Shown piece after piece: positions 40,875 through 50,770 of a stretch of 64,000 nt of DNA; the stretch's first letter is position 1, and each line of letters starts with the position of its first letter. Position numbers and translations under genes: made by a program. Source of the DNA: Leishmania infantum JPCM5 (Eukaryota; Euglenozoa; Kinetoplastea; Trypanosomatida; Trypanosomatidae); contig NC_009397.2 of the NCBI RefSeq assembly GCF_000002875.2, positions 250,501 through 314,500 of the forward strand, written 5' to 3'. The notes under the pieces were generated by a model, which saw only the letters and a list, made by a program, of their open reading frames with translations, was not told the origin of the DNA and did no database searches.

Positions 40875-43800
40875 CTACTGCGGTGTGTCACCGGTGGTAT
40901 TTTTGGGCATCTCGGCAGTGGAGCGGCGTTTTGAAGGGATGGAGGGGTGGCCGACTTGGTCGCTCTCTTCGTAGCTCACGGTGGTGAAGCTGTCGCCGAC
41001 ACGCGCGTCTCCGAAGAAGCTAATGTGACTCTGCCGCGCAGACCCCGACGCCCCCACGCCCGCACCACTAACGATGGGCGGGACCGTGCACTTGTCAGCC
41101 TGACTGAGGATCACCGTCGACATGTCTGCCGAGTTCTCTGAGCGTCCCGTGACCCCGGTCATAGCGCTGCTGCTGCTGCTACTAGGGCTGCTGGTCTCGT
41201 TGCCGAGGTTCCACGCAGGTACATGGTGGATGGACGGAACCGTGACGGTGCTGTCCGCCGCTGCTTGCCATTGCGAAGACGTGTGCCGCTGCTGACGGTG
41301 TCCTGGAAGAGATTCCGGCTGCATCTCTTGCTGCTGTTGTACTCCGATCACAGCCGGCCCACGAGCAGGCGTGACCGTGGCTGAGTGTTGCAGCTCCATT
41401 TTGAGCCGCCGTACCTCTCCCAGCGCCTCGTCACGCTCTGTGAACGCTGCACGGCTTTTCGCTTCCACTGCCTCCATTTTCCGTTGCAAGTCACGAGCAA
41501 TTCGGGACATTGCCTCACGCCGCCGATGCCGCTCCAGCTCACACGTATCGCGGCGGCTGCACAGCGGACAGGGCTGCTCTGGGTGCGACGGGGGCTCAAG
41601 AGGCGGCTGCAGACCAGCCTCCAACACGGCGCTCTTCGCCGTGGCGTTCATGCGCACCGTCACCTCGGCCAGCGTCGCTTGCACGTCACTTAGCATCTGT
41701 AGCACGTCCGGCAAGCGCAGCATGTACGTGCTCTCCACGGTGGTCTGCTTCCCGCCAGGGCCGCTTGTCGTAGTGGCCACCGCCACGACGCTCTGCTGCT
41801 CCTGTTGCTGACGCTCCAGCACGTACTGCTGCCATGATCCGCGCAGATACTTGTGCATGTCGAAGTCCTTGCGAAAGAGGGCGTTTACTTCGTCCACCGT
41901 GCAATCTGTCGCCTTCATCGCTTCTAAATCTTCGCGGGTGATGATGGCACCTGTCATGACCACCTCATGCTGCAGCTTCTCCCGCACGCCGCCGGCGGCG
42001 AAGACGGCATGGTCGATGTCGACGCCTTCCTTGCCCTCCGTGGTGCTGTTGTTGCGCCGCCGCGGCCCCTCGTCTGGAGTCGCCTCCTCTGTGAACGACA
42101 GGAGCGCAGAGGGCCTGCTGTGCGCCAGCAGTGGATCTTCGCTGCCTTCGACGCTGTCGGAGCATCGCGTTTCTTTATTGTCGTTCACGAGAAACGCCTC
42201 GCCGTAGCTGTGGGTGTGCCGGCCACCGCGGCTCGCGCTGCTTGACGCCGCGCTGCCCTCTCGCCCCGTCTCAAGGTCCGCGTGGGCACTGCGCTTATGA
42301 CGGTACGAGGTGCAGTACTCCATAAACACCTCGCACACACGCTGGCGGTGGCGCTTATCCCTCTCGAAGGCGCCGACGGCCCGCGCGACGGAGGCCCAGC
42401 GAGACGTGGCGACCTTGGCCGCGGGTGACACGTCCGCCAGGATCATCTTGTCATAGAGTCGCCCGCACAGCGTGTTTGTCGCGTTCACCATGTCCTGCAG
42501 TCCGCACAGCAGCCGGTGCGACTCCGTGTAGAGCTGCTCCATCATCTGCTGCTGCTCAAGGGCTTGGCTACGCGCGGCCGCGACGGACGGTATCTCGACG
42601 GCCGCGGCAGCCTTGGGCGACGCCGCACCGTCACCGTTGCTGTGCCCCGCCGCGTCACCGGTGACGCCGTTCAACTGCGTCGTGGCCGCTTCCTCAAGGC
42701 CGCTGTGACGTGCCTGCAAGTCGTGCATTTCCTTGAAGAAATTGTCTAGCGCGGCACCGGCGGACTGCGTTATGGACTCCTTCAGCACCTGCAGCAGCGC
42801 GGCGTTTTCATCGTGGCGGAAGGTTTCGAAACGGCGCGCCTTGGCAGCAACGCGCGCCATGAGTTCGTCGAGTCGGTCGCTCTTGCGCTGGAGCGGCTCG
42901 ACGCGGGTGCAGAGCTCGGCGTGGGTGTTCTGCAGCTCCACGAGCGCCTTCTGCACCGCCTCGAGTTCTTGCTGAAGCTGCGCCTTCTCCTTTCGCAGTG
43001 TCTGCGCCGCCAGCGCGTCCGCGTGTGCCTGCTGCTTCACCTGACGGAGGATGTGCACATGTGCGCTGGCGATGTCCATGGTGGACTGGCGGAGCAGATC
43101 GAGCAAGGCGCCGCGCTCCAAACAGTAGCTCGCCACTTGCCGCACCAGCTCAGCAAGACCGGTGTCAAGAATTTCCAGTACATGTGTGGCCGCGTCCGTG
43201 TAGGCAAAGAGCCGTTGCTCTCCAGGCGTGCCCCAGAGATCGGCGTCAAGGGTGTCGTGGCCGCTGCCGCGTCGTTGACCGTCGTCGCCTTCTATATCGT
43301 CGCCGTCGCCGAGTACGTAGCGCGCCACCTGCGGATCGGCAAGCAGCGCCAGCCACTGCGGGTGGGACGGGTCGCGCAGCATGCGGTCCAGCACCTCCGC
43401 CAGGAGGTACACCTGTGACCGTTCCACCGGACGGGGAGCAGGGAAGATGGTGTTGTGGGACGAGACGGCGCCCAACACGAGCTGACCTTCGCTGCCGCAG
43501 AGGGTTCCGCTGCTCACCGGACCAGCCTGCATCACAGCGGCCTTTTTCAGCCCATTCCTAAGACCTGTGCCCGCCTCGCTGCCGGACTCGTCCGGCCGCG
43601 CGAGCGCGTCACCTTCCACCGGCGGCGGCGACGCTATCCCGCCGCTGCGCCCCGTACGATTCGAGCGGCTCATCGGTGGTGCGCTGGGGCGATTTTCCGT
43701 CACCGGCGTCGCAAACATCGACGCCGTCGCCGATGACGCGCGTTGGGTCTTCTCCGCCGCCGTGACAGCCGATGTGGCTGTGCTGGATCCAGTCCCTGTC

Positions 43801-45443
43801 GTGGTGGCGAGGCGGCCGAGGTACTGCAGGCTCGTGACCCACCATGTCTCTGGGATGCGCGTCTGGTCCAGGCTTGTCAAGCGTTCCAGGAGGCACCGGC
43901 GTCGCTCGCTGAGCGCGCTGGTACTTTGGCCGGGCACCCCGGCCGCCGAGCGCTGCGCCACAAACTCGCGACTTACGCACATCACCGCGTCGAGCAGCGA
44001 GAAGTTCGGTGCGGCGGACGTGAACGGGAAAGGGGATGACGCCGCACCGCCCTCGTCTGCGCCGCCACCGGTCGCGCCGGAAGCGGTTTTCGCGTTCTTG
44101 CCCTTGAGCGTTGTGTAACTCCGCATACTCGCTCGCGTTGGGGCTTCCACAACTGCTGCGCGCGTTGACGTGCGCGTCGGGGAGACGGCCTCAGCGCGTG
44201 CGCAGTAGTACCCCACAAGTTGCCGCACAAGGGCACCGTCGTTGGCGCTCACTGCAGCAGCAATGTGGACGTGCTCGGTGGAGGACATCCCAGGGGCGAC
44301 AGCTTGCGGCGTTTCCTCCGCATCGAGGTCGTCGTTGTACTCGGCAATGAGGTTGAACACCTGCTTCGTCCCTGCGGCTGCCAGTGCGCCCGTGTCGGGC
44401 TGCGTCGCCGCTGTCGAAGTGGTGCCACCGCCGGTACCGCCGTTGCCGGGGGCCGCGGTGTAGCACGCCTCGGAGGCCTCCTGTATCGCGGGCAGCTCAT
44501 GATAGCGCAGCTCAGCGGCGGCACTGTCCACCGCGATGCCAGTCGCGTCACCGCCCAGCCGCGGACTAGCAACCATGGTTTTGAGGAATGTGGGCTTCCT
44601 GATCCAGTCCTGAAGCTGTCCTATCCGATGGGCACCGCGCTTTCCGGCGGCGGCGGCCGTGGAGCGTGCTCGACGGTGGCTTTGCTGGATGAGCTGATTG
44701 AGCAGGAATGGATTGATGCGGTCATCGACGCCCGTTTCGAGCAGCGCGGCGGATTTGACAGGGGCCGTGCCCACCAGCGTTGGGGAGGCGATGGGGGAGG
44801 CTGCGTCGCTGTTGTCACCACCGCGCGGCACGGCGGTGCCGGCATCATCGCCATCGGCGTCGTCCTGCGCTGCATCAGGCAGGCTGTTGAGGCGGATGTG
44901 CCGCGCAAAGAGACCGGTGGTAGCGGCTTGCAGGGCCAGCACGTCGGCCCCGGTACTTGCGCTGTCGTGTGCATGGGAGCCCTGCACATGAGGCAGGTAC
45001 GAGTCTCTGGTCAGTGAGGGGCCAAGGCCGACGTACTCGAGATGCGACGATGGCGCTGACGCTGTCGCAGGGACGCTGTTGCGAGTGAGCGGTGTACTGA
45101 GTGGGATGGATGAGATGGCCGTCGCAGCGGCGACGGCCTTGACAACCGGCACCAATACCCTGCTTACCGGGGCCGCCTCCTTACTCGGCCCTGCGGCCGC
45201 GCCGTTGCCTCCATGCTGCGGCCGCTGCTTTGGCGAGGGCACCACGGCGGAAATCCCCGCGCGTGGTGGAAGGAGAGCACGCCGTGCCGACGCAATAGAC
45301 GCGGCAGAGACGCTTGCGCGGCTTTCTTTCCTGAACGATACGGTGCTGTCCCTGCCAGCCATGGAGGACATTACGGACGCCACGTGCAGCGGCGGCGACT
45401 GTGCCTGCTGCTCCTGCAGAAGGGTGGGCAGCTGCTGCGGCAT
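40875..45443 (-). CDS. Large coiled-coil hypothetical protein (1522 residues)
   Basis: The start is taken as the ATG at 45443 (MPQQLPTLLQEQQ). The frame stays open about 380 bases further upstream, but that part reads like UTR (THTH and poly-Leu from pyrimidine runs). The first half is Ala/Ser/Thr-rich with scattered ordered stretches. A strong coiled coil lies at about residues 798-925 (LRKEKAQLQQELEAVQKALVELQ). Further on are DKRHRQRVCEVFMEYCTSYRHKR-type helical segments (shortened here) and a second coil near 1296-1351, preceded by a small Cys-rich motif (CPLCSRRDTC). No motor, kinase or membrane domain is recognised. The organisation suggests a structural or cytoskeletal protein; this is inference. 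Confidence 0.88.
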   Translation of the reverse strand: MPQQLPTLLQEQQAQSPPLHVASVMSSMAGRDSTVSFRKESRASVSAASIASARRALLPPRAGISAVVPSPKQRPQHGGNGAAAGPSKEAAPVSRVLVPVVKAVAAATAISSIPLSTPLTRNSVPATASAPSSHLEYVGLGPSLTRDSYLPHVQGSHAHDSASTGADVLALQAATTGLFARHIRLNSLPDAAQDDADGDDAGTAVPRGGDNSDAASPIASPTLVGTAPVKSAALLETGVDDRINPFLLNQLIQQSHRRARSTAAAAGKRGAHRIGQLQDWIRKPTFLKTMVASPRLGGDATGIAVDSAAAELRYHELPAIQEASEACYTAAPGNGGTGGGTTSTAATQPDTGALAAAGTKQVFNLIAEYNDDLDAEETPQAVAPGMSSTEHVHIAAAVSANDGALVRQLVGYYCARAEAVSPTRTSTRAAVVEAPTRASMRSYTTLKGKNAKTASGATGGGADEGGAASSPFPFTSAAPNFSLLDAVMCVSREFVAQRSAAGVPGQSTSALSERRRCLLERLTSLDQTRIPETWWVTSLQYLGRLATTTGTGSSTATSAVTAAEKTQRASSATASMFATPVTENRPSAPPMSRSNRTGRSGGIASPPPVEGDALARPDESGSEAGTGLRNGLKKAAVMQAGPVSSGTLCGSEGQLVLGAVSSHNTIFPAPRPVERSQVYLLAEVLDRMLRDPSHPQWLALLADPQVARYVLGDGDDIEGDDGQRRGSGHDTLDADLWGTPGEQRLFAYTDAATHVLEILDTGLAELVRQVASYCLERGALLDLLRQSTMDIASAHVHILRQVKQQAHADALAAQTLRKEKAQLQQELEAVQKALVELQNTHAELCTRVEPLQRKSDRLDELMARVAAKARRFETFRHDENAALLQVLKESITQSAGAALDNFFKEMHDLQARHSGLEEAATTQLNGVTGDAAGHSNGDGAASPKAAAAVEIPSVAAARSQALEQQQMMEQLYTESHRLLCGLQDMVNATNTLCGRLYDKMILADVSPAAKVATSRWASVARAVGAFERDKRHRQRVCEVFMEYCTSYRHKRSAHADLETGREGSAASSSASRGGRHTHSYGEAFLVNDNKETRCSDSVEGSEDPLLAHSRPSALLSFTEEATPDEGPRRRNNSTTEGKEGVDIDHAVFAAGGVREKLQHEVVMTGAIITREDLEAMKATDCTVDEVNALFRKDFDMHKYLRGSWQQYVLERQQQEQQSVVAVATTTSGPGGKQTTVESTYMLRLPDVLQMLSDVQATLAEVTVRMNATAKSAVLEAGLQPPLEPPSHPEQPCPLCSRRDTCELERHRRREAMSRIARDLQRKMEAVEAKSRAAFTERDEALGEVRRLKMELQHSATVTPARGPAVIGVQQQQEMQPESLPGHRQQRHTSSQWQAAADSTVTVPSIHHVPAWNLGNETSSPSSSSSSAMTGVTGRSENSADMSTVILSQADKCTVPPIVSGAGVGASGSARQSHISFFGDARVGDSFTTVSYEESDQVGHPSIPSKRRSTAEMPKNTTGDTPQ

Positions 45444-46174
45444 CGACGGAAGCACGCGCTCGGATCGGGCGCGAGGGGGAGCGGGGAGGGCAGTGCGTGC
45501 GTGTTGCCCCCAGTGTGTGGGCTCGGATACAAGAGAAGTGACAGGCACGCGACTTCCGGCCTCGACGGAGGACGGGCGAGCGCCCGAAAAAGGCCTATGC
45601 GTGTGCGTGCGCGTCGGTGAGCGCCGTCTTCTGCACCACGCCTGCGCCTTGACCGTTTTGTGCTTGCTCTGCTTGGAGTTGTATGTCAGTGCGTTTGTGA
45701 GTGTGCGCCCATGGAGGAGGAGGAGGAGGAGGGGGTGAGGGATCAGGCAGAAAGGATGTGAGGAGGGGGGGTGGAGCGAGAGATGGAGGGCTGATGGCCG
45801 GGCACAGGCCCCACTCCTTGACACCTGTGCATCTGTGTCTGTCTATGGGTCTGTGTGTGTGTCTGCAGGGAAGCATGTGCAACCCATCACCGTCGAACAC
45901 TGCGCGAGTCACCGCTCTGCCCATCTGCTCTCCCTTCGTCTATTTCTCTCTTTCCTTCGGTGCCTCCATGGGGTGGGGCGTCATGTGAAGAATACGGCCC
46001 GCTGCACTACCGCCACCAGCGGTCGAACCCCCAAAAGGGAAAGCCCACAGCTATCACATTGCCCACCCAACACGCGCCCCACCCAGGCACGCACACGCCA
46101 TTTCCAGCATGTGCGTAGTGAGGACGTCAAACAGCACCAACTCTCACCGCACACAGCAGCGTTGTTCCTCGTGC
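45444..46174. other. Intergenic region
   Basis: No gene seen. It has GAG/G-rich runs (45711-45773) and GT-rich sequence at 45845-45865. Confidence 0.75.
45459..45490 (-). promoter_or_regulatory. Candidate polypyrimidine tract and trans-splice acceptor
   Basis: On the minus strand CCCTCCCCGCTCCCCCTCGC is followed by CCGATCCGAG, putting an AG about 16 bases upstream of the ATG at 45443. This supports that start over the upstream extension. Confidence 0.45.
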
Positions 46175-47245
46175 TTAACGAACAGACGTGCCACCACCGA
46201 CGAACTCCCGCAAACGGCGCGCGGCATCTGCGAGAGCGGGGTTGTCGGTGGGCTTCTTCTGGACGTCTGTCGTGAAGGACATGAGCTGAATCACCAACGA
46301 TGGCTGGAACACGTACATCTTGGGGTCGGCGATGTACTTATCTTGCGCCGCAGCGTCGTCGGCAAGGCAGCTGCTGATGTGGGTGTCCACTTGCCACGTC
46401 ATGGGCAGCGACAGATCGAGGCAGCGCTGAGCGGAGGCGGCATGCGCCACATACGCGGTGAGCTCGCGGTGCCCTTCGTACGCTAGGCGGATGCCGTCCG
46501 CTATGTACGGCCGCGGCGCCTTGCCACTCGCGAGTAGATCGAGGCCGCCCATGTGCACGATCCCCCAGTCAGCCGGCACCCGTGACCAGCGCTCCGCGAA
46601 CTGGCGGGAAAACTGGTGATGGAACTCAAGGTCGTCCTCGAGGATGAGGACGCACTCACGATGCTCCGCTACCACCCGCTGCCAGACCGCACGATGAGAA
46701 AGCGCGCAGCCAATGGCGCCCTTCGTCAGGTCCATGCCGTAAAGCTTCTGCTCCGTGGGGAGTTGGTAGCGCTGATAGCCTCGGTCGGTGAGCACCCCGT
46801 CCCTGTGCAAGCTTGCAACATCGAGCTCGTGCCCATCGATGCCGCTGACGCGCGTCACCTCCACGCCGGGCTTTAGAAACTTGTGCAGCTTCGCCCGCTT
46901 TACCTGCTGCTGCACATGTGCCCAGCGATCAGGTCGCCTGTCGAGGTTCAGGACGTAACAGGCGTCGAAGATCGTGTGCCGACGCCGGCACGCGCGCAGC
47001 ATTACACTGAGCGCCACGAAGGCGAGAAGCAAGACAAAGGAGAGTAAAGACAAGACTACCGGAGGCACGCACGCTGAGGACGGCTGTGCACGTGTGTGTA
47101 TGTGTGTGTCGCCGAGCGCGCGACTGAGAAGGCGCTTGCGCGCGCCGGGGCAAGCGTGAAAGGAAGCGGACCACGAGAAAAACAAGAGTTTCCAAAGCCT
47201 CCGGCCAGGAGAGGGAGGAAGAAGCACTGCCGCCACGCGCCACAT
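46175..47245 (-). CDS. Family GT25 glycosyltransferase
   Basis: The GT25 domain begins at CYVLNLDRRPDRW and continues with KGAIGCALSHRAVWQRV and the acidic motif VLILEDDLEF, all hallmarks of this family, which includes bacterial lipooligosaccharide galactosyltransferases and eukaryotic collagen galactosyltransferases. It should transfer a sugar, probably from a nucleotide sugar, with the EDD motif at the metal site; donor and acceptor are unknown. The ATG at 47245 gives 356 residues with a hydrophobic segment (VVLSLLSFVLLLAFVALSV) before the domain. That segment is encoded by a pyrimidine-rich tract followed by CAG just before an in-frame ATG at 47002, so the true protein may instead be 275 residues without it. 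Confidence 0.82.
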   Translation of the reverse strand: MWRVAAVLLPPSPGRRLWKLLFFSWSASFHACPGARKRLLSRALGDTHIHTRAQPSSACVPPVVLSLLSFVLLLAFVALSVMLRACRRRHTIFDACYVLNLDRRPDRWAHVQQQVKRAKLHKFLKPGVEVTRVSGIDGHELDVASLHRDGVLTDRGYQRYQLPTEQKLYGMDLTKGAIGCALSHRAVWQRVVAEHRECVLILEDDLEFHHQFSRQFAERWSRVPADWGIVHMGGLDLLASGKAPRPYIADGIRLAYEGHRELTAYVAHAASAQRCLDLSLPMTWQVDTHISSCLADDAAAQDKYIADPKMYVFQPSLVIQLMSFTTDVQKKPTDNPALADAARRLREFVGGGTSVR

Positions 47246-47770
47246 CACCGCTATGCTTCCCCATCTCCTCGCTCTCTCTCTATATGTGCAGAACGTGCGC
47301 GAGAGTGGAGGAGAGGCATCAGAGATGATCTGTGCTGATGGGCGAGTGTGCGTGCGTCAGCTCCTGGTGTGCCGTTCCATACGTCAGAGGGCGGGTGCGT
47401 GATGCGTTCTTATGAGTTGCCTTGTAGTCTCCCCGCTAAAGTGTTTAATGCGCATTTCAGCTCACGGCTGCTGCCTCATATATAACTATACCGATATATA
47501 TATATGTTAACCGTGGTCACGCCGTCCTCTGTGAGCGCGGGCGTGTGGGCGCGGCCCACGTGCGGTCTGCGCGTTCGCGAGACCGGCGGAGGGAGCAGGG
47601 CAGTCTCGTCGCGCCACCGCAAGCCTGGCCCTACCTCCACCGAACGTCCTGGTCGCTGTCATCGCGTGCGCACAACGCCCCCTCCCCGGTTCGCTCGTGC
47701 GAGGTGAAGGGTCCATGATAAGGGCCCTCATGTTGCCCCTCTATAAAACAACAATTTGAGATCGGCGCCT
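47246..47770. other. Intergenic region
   Basis: No gene seen. A TA-rich island lies at 47477-47505, about 270 bases past the Trm1 stop codon. Confidence 0.8.
47477..47505. repeat. TA-rich island
   Basis: Interrupted TA dinucleotides in an otherwise GC-rich region, in the likely 3' UTR of the Trm1 gene. Confidence 0.85.
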
Positions 47771-49948
47771 TCACGCCTCTCCGCTGCCTCCGTCGTTGTC
47801 TTCACCGTTGCCGCATTCCACCGCTTCGGGCACCACTGCTGCCCCTTGGTGACGCCGGCGCGGCCCCCAACCCGGCGCGTTCGGCACGAACTTGGCCACA
47901 CCAATGACGCGACCGCGAAAGTCGTGTGCCTTGTCGTACGTGAAGTCCGCCTCCGCCAGTGGCGTCACCAACAGCGACCGAGGTGCGGTGGACGCTGCCG
48001 GGGCCTTCTTCTCCTTGCTCTTGTCAGCGCCGTCCTCGATCGCTGCTTTGCTGACTGGATCCAGCGTGTCTTGCACCATCTTCCACTGCAGCATCACTCG
48101 GAACAGTACCTCCGGCGGGCAGTCCGTCTTGAGTCCTGCGGCGGCACAGTGCACCTGGCTGCAGCGGTACCCAAGCCGCGCCAGTGCACCGACAATGCAC
48201 GGCGTTGGCGGGCAGCACACCCTCACGTAGGACGCGACGTCGGGCAGCAAGTAGAAGAGAGGGCAGTCTGGCAGCTCTTCGAGGGCGATGCGGACCAGGC
48301 CGGTGATGCGAGCCTCCGCGTTCAGTCGCCCCTCGCTGGCGCGCTCCTGGAGCAGCGCGAGCAGCTGCTCGAGAAACTCACAATTCTGCGTGGGGGCTGC
48401 ATAGAGGGGCCCAGAGAGAACGATGCTGCTGCCGCACACCGGACACGCCGTTGCGGCTGTTGTCGACGTCGCGGAGGCGGCGCTCGGCATCTGCCGTAGT
48501 GTGAGCGGTGTGATCTTGGGATGGCTATGACGACTCGGCGAGGCGGGGTACACCTCCGTGCGAACACCGTCAACGTTGTGTGCCACCGCCTCGTCATCGT
48601 CGTTGCCGTCCCGCTCGCGCTTCGAGAGCCGACGCAGACGAGTATGCGCACGCGAGGCCTCCGCCGCGCCTTCGACTGTCTTGCTTGGCTTCTCCTCATC
48701 TGCGTCGCTGTTGGCGCGTCCTGCGCGAGCGCGCCGCTGCTGTTCGCTTGCCTCGCGCTGCTGCCGGCGGCGCTCCTGCCGCGACGGCCGGGGCTGCCGC
48801 GCCGTCGCCATCGGCCGCACCCAGAATGCTGAGCAGCTCGAGCACTGCAGCTGGTACCCGAGCTTGCAGGCGCTGAGCTTCGTCTCGGCCGGCTGCTTGT
48901 AGACGCGAAAGAAGCAGCGCACATAGAAGTCGATGTGGAGTGACAGCAGCGGCACAATGAATTTCTGGTGCCGGTTGGCCACCCGCTCGACGCAGGCGAG
49001 CAGCGTGCGCACCGCGGCCTCGTGACAGTGGGCGGCCTTGTAGGGCATCGAACTGTACTTGGCATGGGCGGTGTCAGCGAAGTTGCCGCACAGGATGGCA
49101 CTATCTGTGCTCGTCACCAGCATCAGCCCACCCTCTTTGATACAGCGAAAGGCGCCGTCGAGGAAGGGCGACGCGGAGCCGTATGGATCAAGATCGACGA
49201 CATCCATCAGCTCCTGCTGCAGCAGCGGACGCAGCGACGGCGTCGCCGATGTCTCCGCGGGTGCGTCGACGAGGCAGACGCGCTTTCCTGGGTGCGCGCT
49301 GCTGTTCATCGCCAGCCGGAACATGAGGTCGTTGGCGTCGTCAAGGTTCGGCAAGATGGCGCCGCCGGCGCGCACCCCAACTCTGGGCGACGCACCAGTC
49401 GCCGACTCACCCTTCCCCGGCTCTGCCTCGCCTGGGTAAAGTTCAATCGCGGCGGCCGGCATGTTCTCCATCAAGGTTGGGTACTGAACCGGGACCCCGT
49501 TGTACGCGCAGTTGCGCACGATGCAGTCCACCGCGTCCGCGTCCATATCGTTGGCAATGATGTAGCGCACGTTGGTGATCTCCTTGTAGTAGCGAATCGC
49601 CCGCAGCCCCGTGGCGCTGAGGGCCTCGAGGATAGTGATCCCCTCCCTCGTGCCACCGCGGCGCCGCGGCTCTGTCAGCCGCAGTCGCGAGAAGACCTCG
49701 ATAACGCTGATGCTTAAGTCCCGGTTTACCACTTGCGCCGGGTTGTAGAAGACGGCCTGGCCCACCAGCTGGTTGTCGGCCTCCTCGCTGCTGAGATTCG
49801 AAGCCGGCGCAGGCTCAGCCGAAGACGTACATGCCTTCTTCGTCGGCGGCTCCAGCACTGCTGTCGTCCCCTCCGTGATCTTCGTAAAGCCGGCCGGGGA
49901 TTCGCGCACGACGGCGTCGTAGTTGAACTGACCGGACTTCACCGACAT
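47771..49948 (-). CDS. TRM1: tRNA (guanine26-N2)-dimethyltransferase (Trm1)
   Basis: 725 residues from the ATG at 49948 (MSVKSGQFNYDAVV); the longer frame begins with TTG. The N-terminus carries FYNPAQVVNRDLSI, typical of Trm1. The SAM-binding region has ILEALSATGLRAIRYYKEI (about residues 105-123) and ANDMDADAV. The catalytic loop reads VVDLDPYGSASPFLDGA (about 249-265), where most family members have DPFG. A CxxC pair (CSSC) and a later CPVCGSS suggest a zinc-binding element interrupted by a long Lys/Arg/Glu-rich insertion (about 420-560) that makes the protein longer than usual. The enzyme makes N2,N2-dimethylguanosine at position 26 of tRNAs using S-adenosylmethionine. Localisation (nucleus or mitochondrion) cannot be decided here. 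Confidence 0.95.
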   Translation of the reverse strand: MSVKSGQFNYDAVVRESPAGFTKITEGTTAVLEPPTKKACTSSAEPAPASNLSSEEADNQLVGQAVFYNPAQVVNRDLSISVIEVFSRLRLTEPRRRGGTREGITILEALSATGLRAIRYYKEITNVRYIIANDMDADAVDCIVRNCAYNGVPVQYPTLMENMPAAAIELYPGEAEPGKGESATGASPRVGVRAGGAILPNLDDANDLMFRLAMNSSAHPGKRVCLVDAPAETSATPSLRPLLQQELMDVVDLDPYGSASPFLDGAFRCIKEGGLMLVTSTDSAILCGNFADTAHAKYSSMPYKAAHCHEAAVRTLLACVERVANRHQKFIVPLLSLHIDFYVRCFFRVYKQPAETKLSACKLGYQLQCSSCSAFWVRPMATARQPRPSRQERRRQQREASEQQRRARAGRANSDADEEKPSKTVEGAAEASRAHTRLRRLSKRERDGNDDDEAVAHNVDGVRTEVYPASPSRHSHPKITPLTLRQMPSAASATSTTAATACPVCGSSIVLSGPLYAAPTQNCEFLEQLLALLQERASEGRLNAEARITGLVRIALEELPDCPLFYLLPDVASYVRVCCPPTPCIVGALARLGYRCSQVHCAAAGLKTDCPPEVLFRVMLQWKMVQDTLDPVSKAAIEDGADKSKEKKAPAASTAPRSLLVTPLAEADFTYDKAHDFRGRVIGVAKFVPNAPGWGPRRRHQGAAVVPEAVECGNGEDNDGGSGEA

Positions 49949-50513
49949 CTGTGTGCGAATGGTGGCGCAGCTCACGCACGCGCCGCGACGGTCGAAGTGC
50001 GGGACGTTGAGGGGTGGACGCCTCCGTGGGTGTAAGGGCACCGCTTGATGTCGTCCGTACAAAGTGGCGACACGGACCCCCTTCCTTGCTGGCTCTACTG
50101 GTTTGGCGGCGTTCCACGCGCGTGCGTGTGGGTGTGTGCGTGCGCAAGAGAGGACGAGTGAGGAGGGGCGAGGGCGGAGGCGCGACTGGCGACGCTACGA
50201 GTAGCACACATAAGCAACAAGGCAAGAGAAGCCACACGCTTCGCTTGCCGTGAGCCATCATGGATGTAACGAAGCCACGTGCAGGACGTGTGCTATCTCT
50301 CTCTCTCTGTGTGCGTGCGCGCGCAGCCATGGGTACACACAGCAGAAGCAGCACTAACGAAAGGGGAAGAGCCACAAGTACTTGGAATGATAAGCAAACA
50401 TGCGTATACTACATCGTAGAGCCATGCAACGGGCCCACAACAGGGATGGGCAACATACGAGCCACAGAGCAGAAACAACGCCACCACCGTCACCATCCCC
50501 ATCAGCGCAAACC

Positions 50514-50540
50514 GCACACACACACACACACACACACACA
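50514..50540. repeat. (CA)n microsatellite
   Basis: Uninterrupted CA dinucleotides between the Trm1 and actin-like genes. Confidence 0.95.
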
Positions 50541-50623
50541 TGCTCACGGGCACAGATGTCGTGCGTGGCGCGCCAGCTTGTACATGCAGTCACCCGTCCA
50601 GGCAGACATCCGCACACGCAGGC

Positions 50624-50639
50624 CATATATATATATATG
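50624..50639. repeat. (AT)8 microsatellite
   Basis: Short perfect AT tract in the 3' flank of the actin-like gene. Confidence 0.93.
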
Positions 50640-50770
50640 ACCACCATGGATGCTGATTAGAACCTGCAGGAATAGTTGAGGAGAGCGAGTTAAGGGGCCA
50701 GACTCTTCCGCCCCCATCCCCCCAAACCCCTCATTGTCCCTTCCCAATCCTTGACTGCCGCGCCAACAGC

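Larger units (their letters stand above)
49949..50770. other. Intergenic region
   Basis: No gene seen. GT-rich sequence lies at 50116-50140, a CT run at 50296-50308, a CA tract at 50514-50540 and a TA tract at 50624-50639 about 130 bases past the actin-like gene stop. Confidence 0.8.

Noticed and set aside
45444..45824. N-terminal extension of the 1522-residue protein to 45824
   Set aside because: The extension contains poly-Leu and Thr-His runs encoded by pyrimidine and TG tracts, and a likely splice acceptor lies just before the ATG at 45443.
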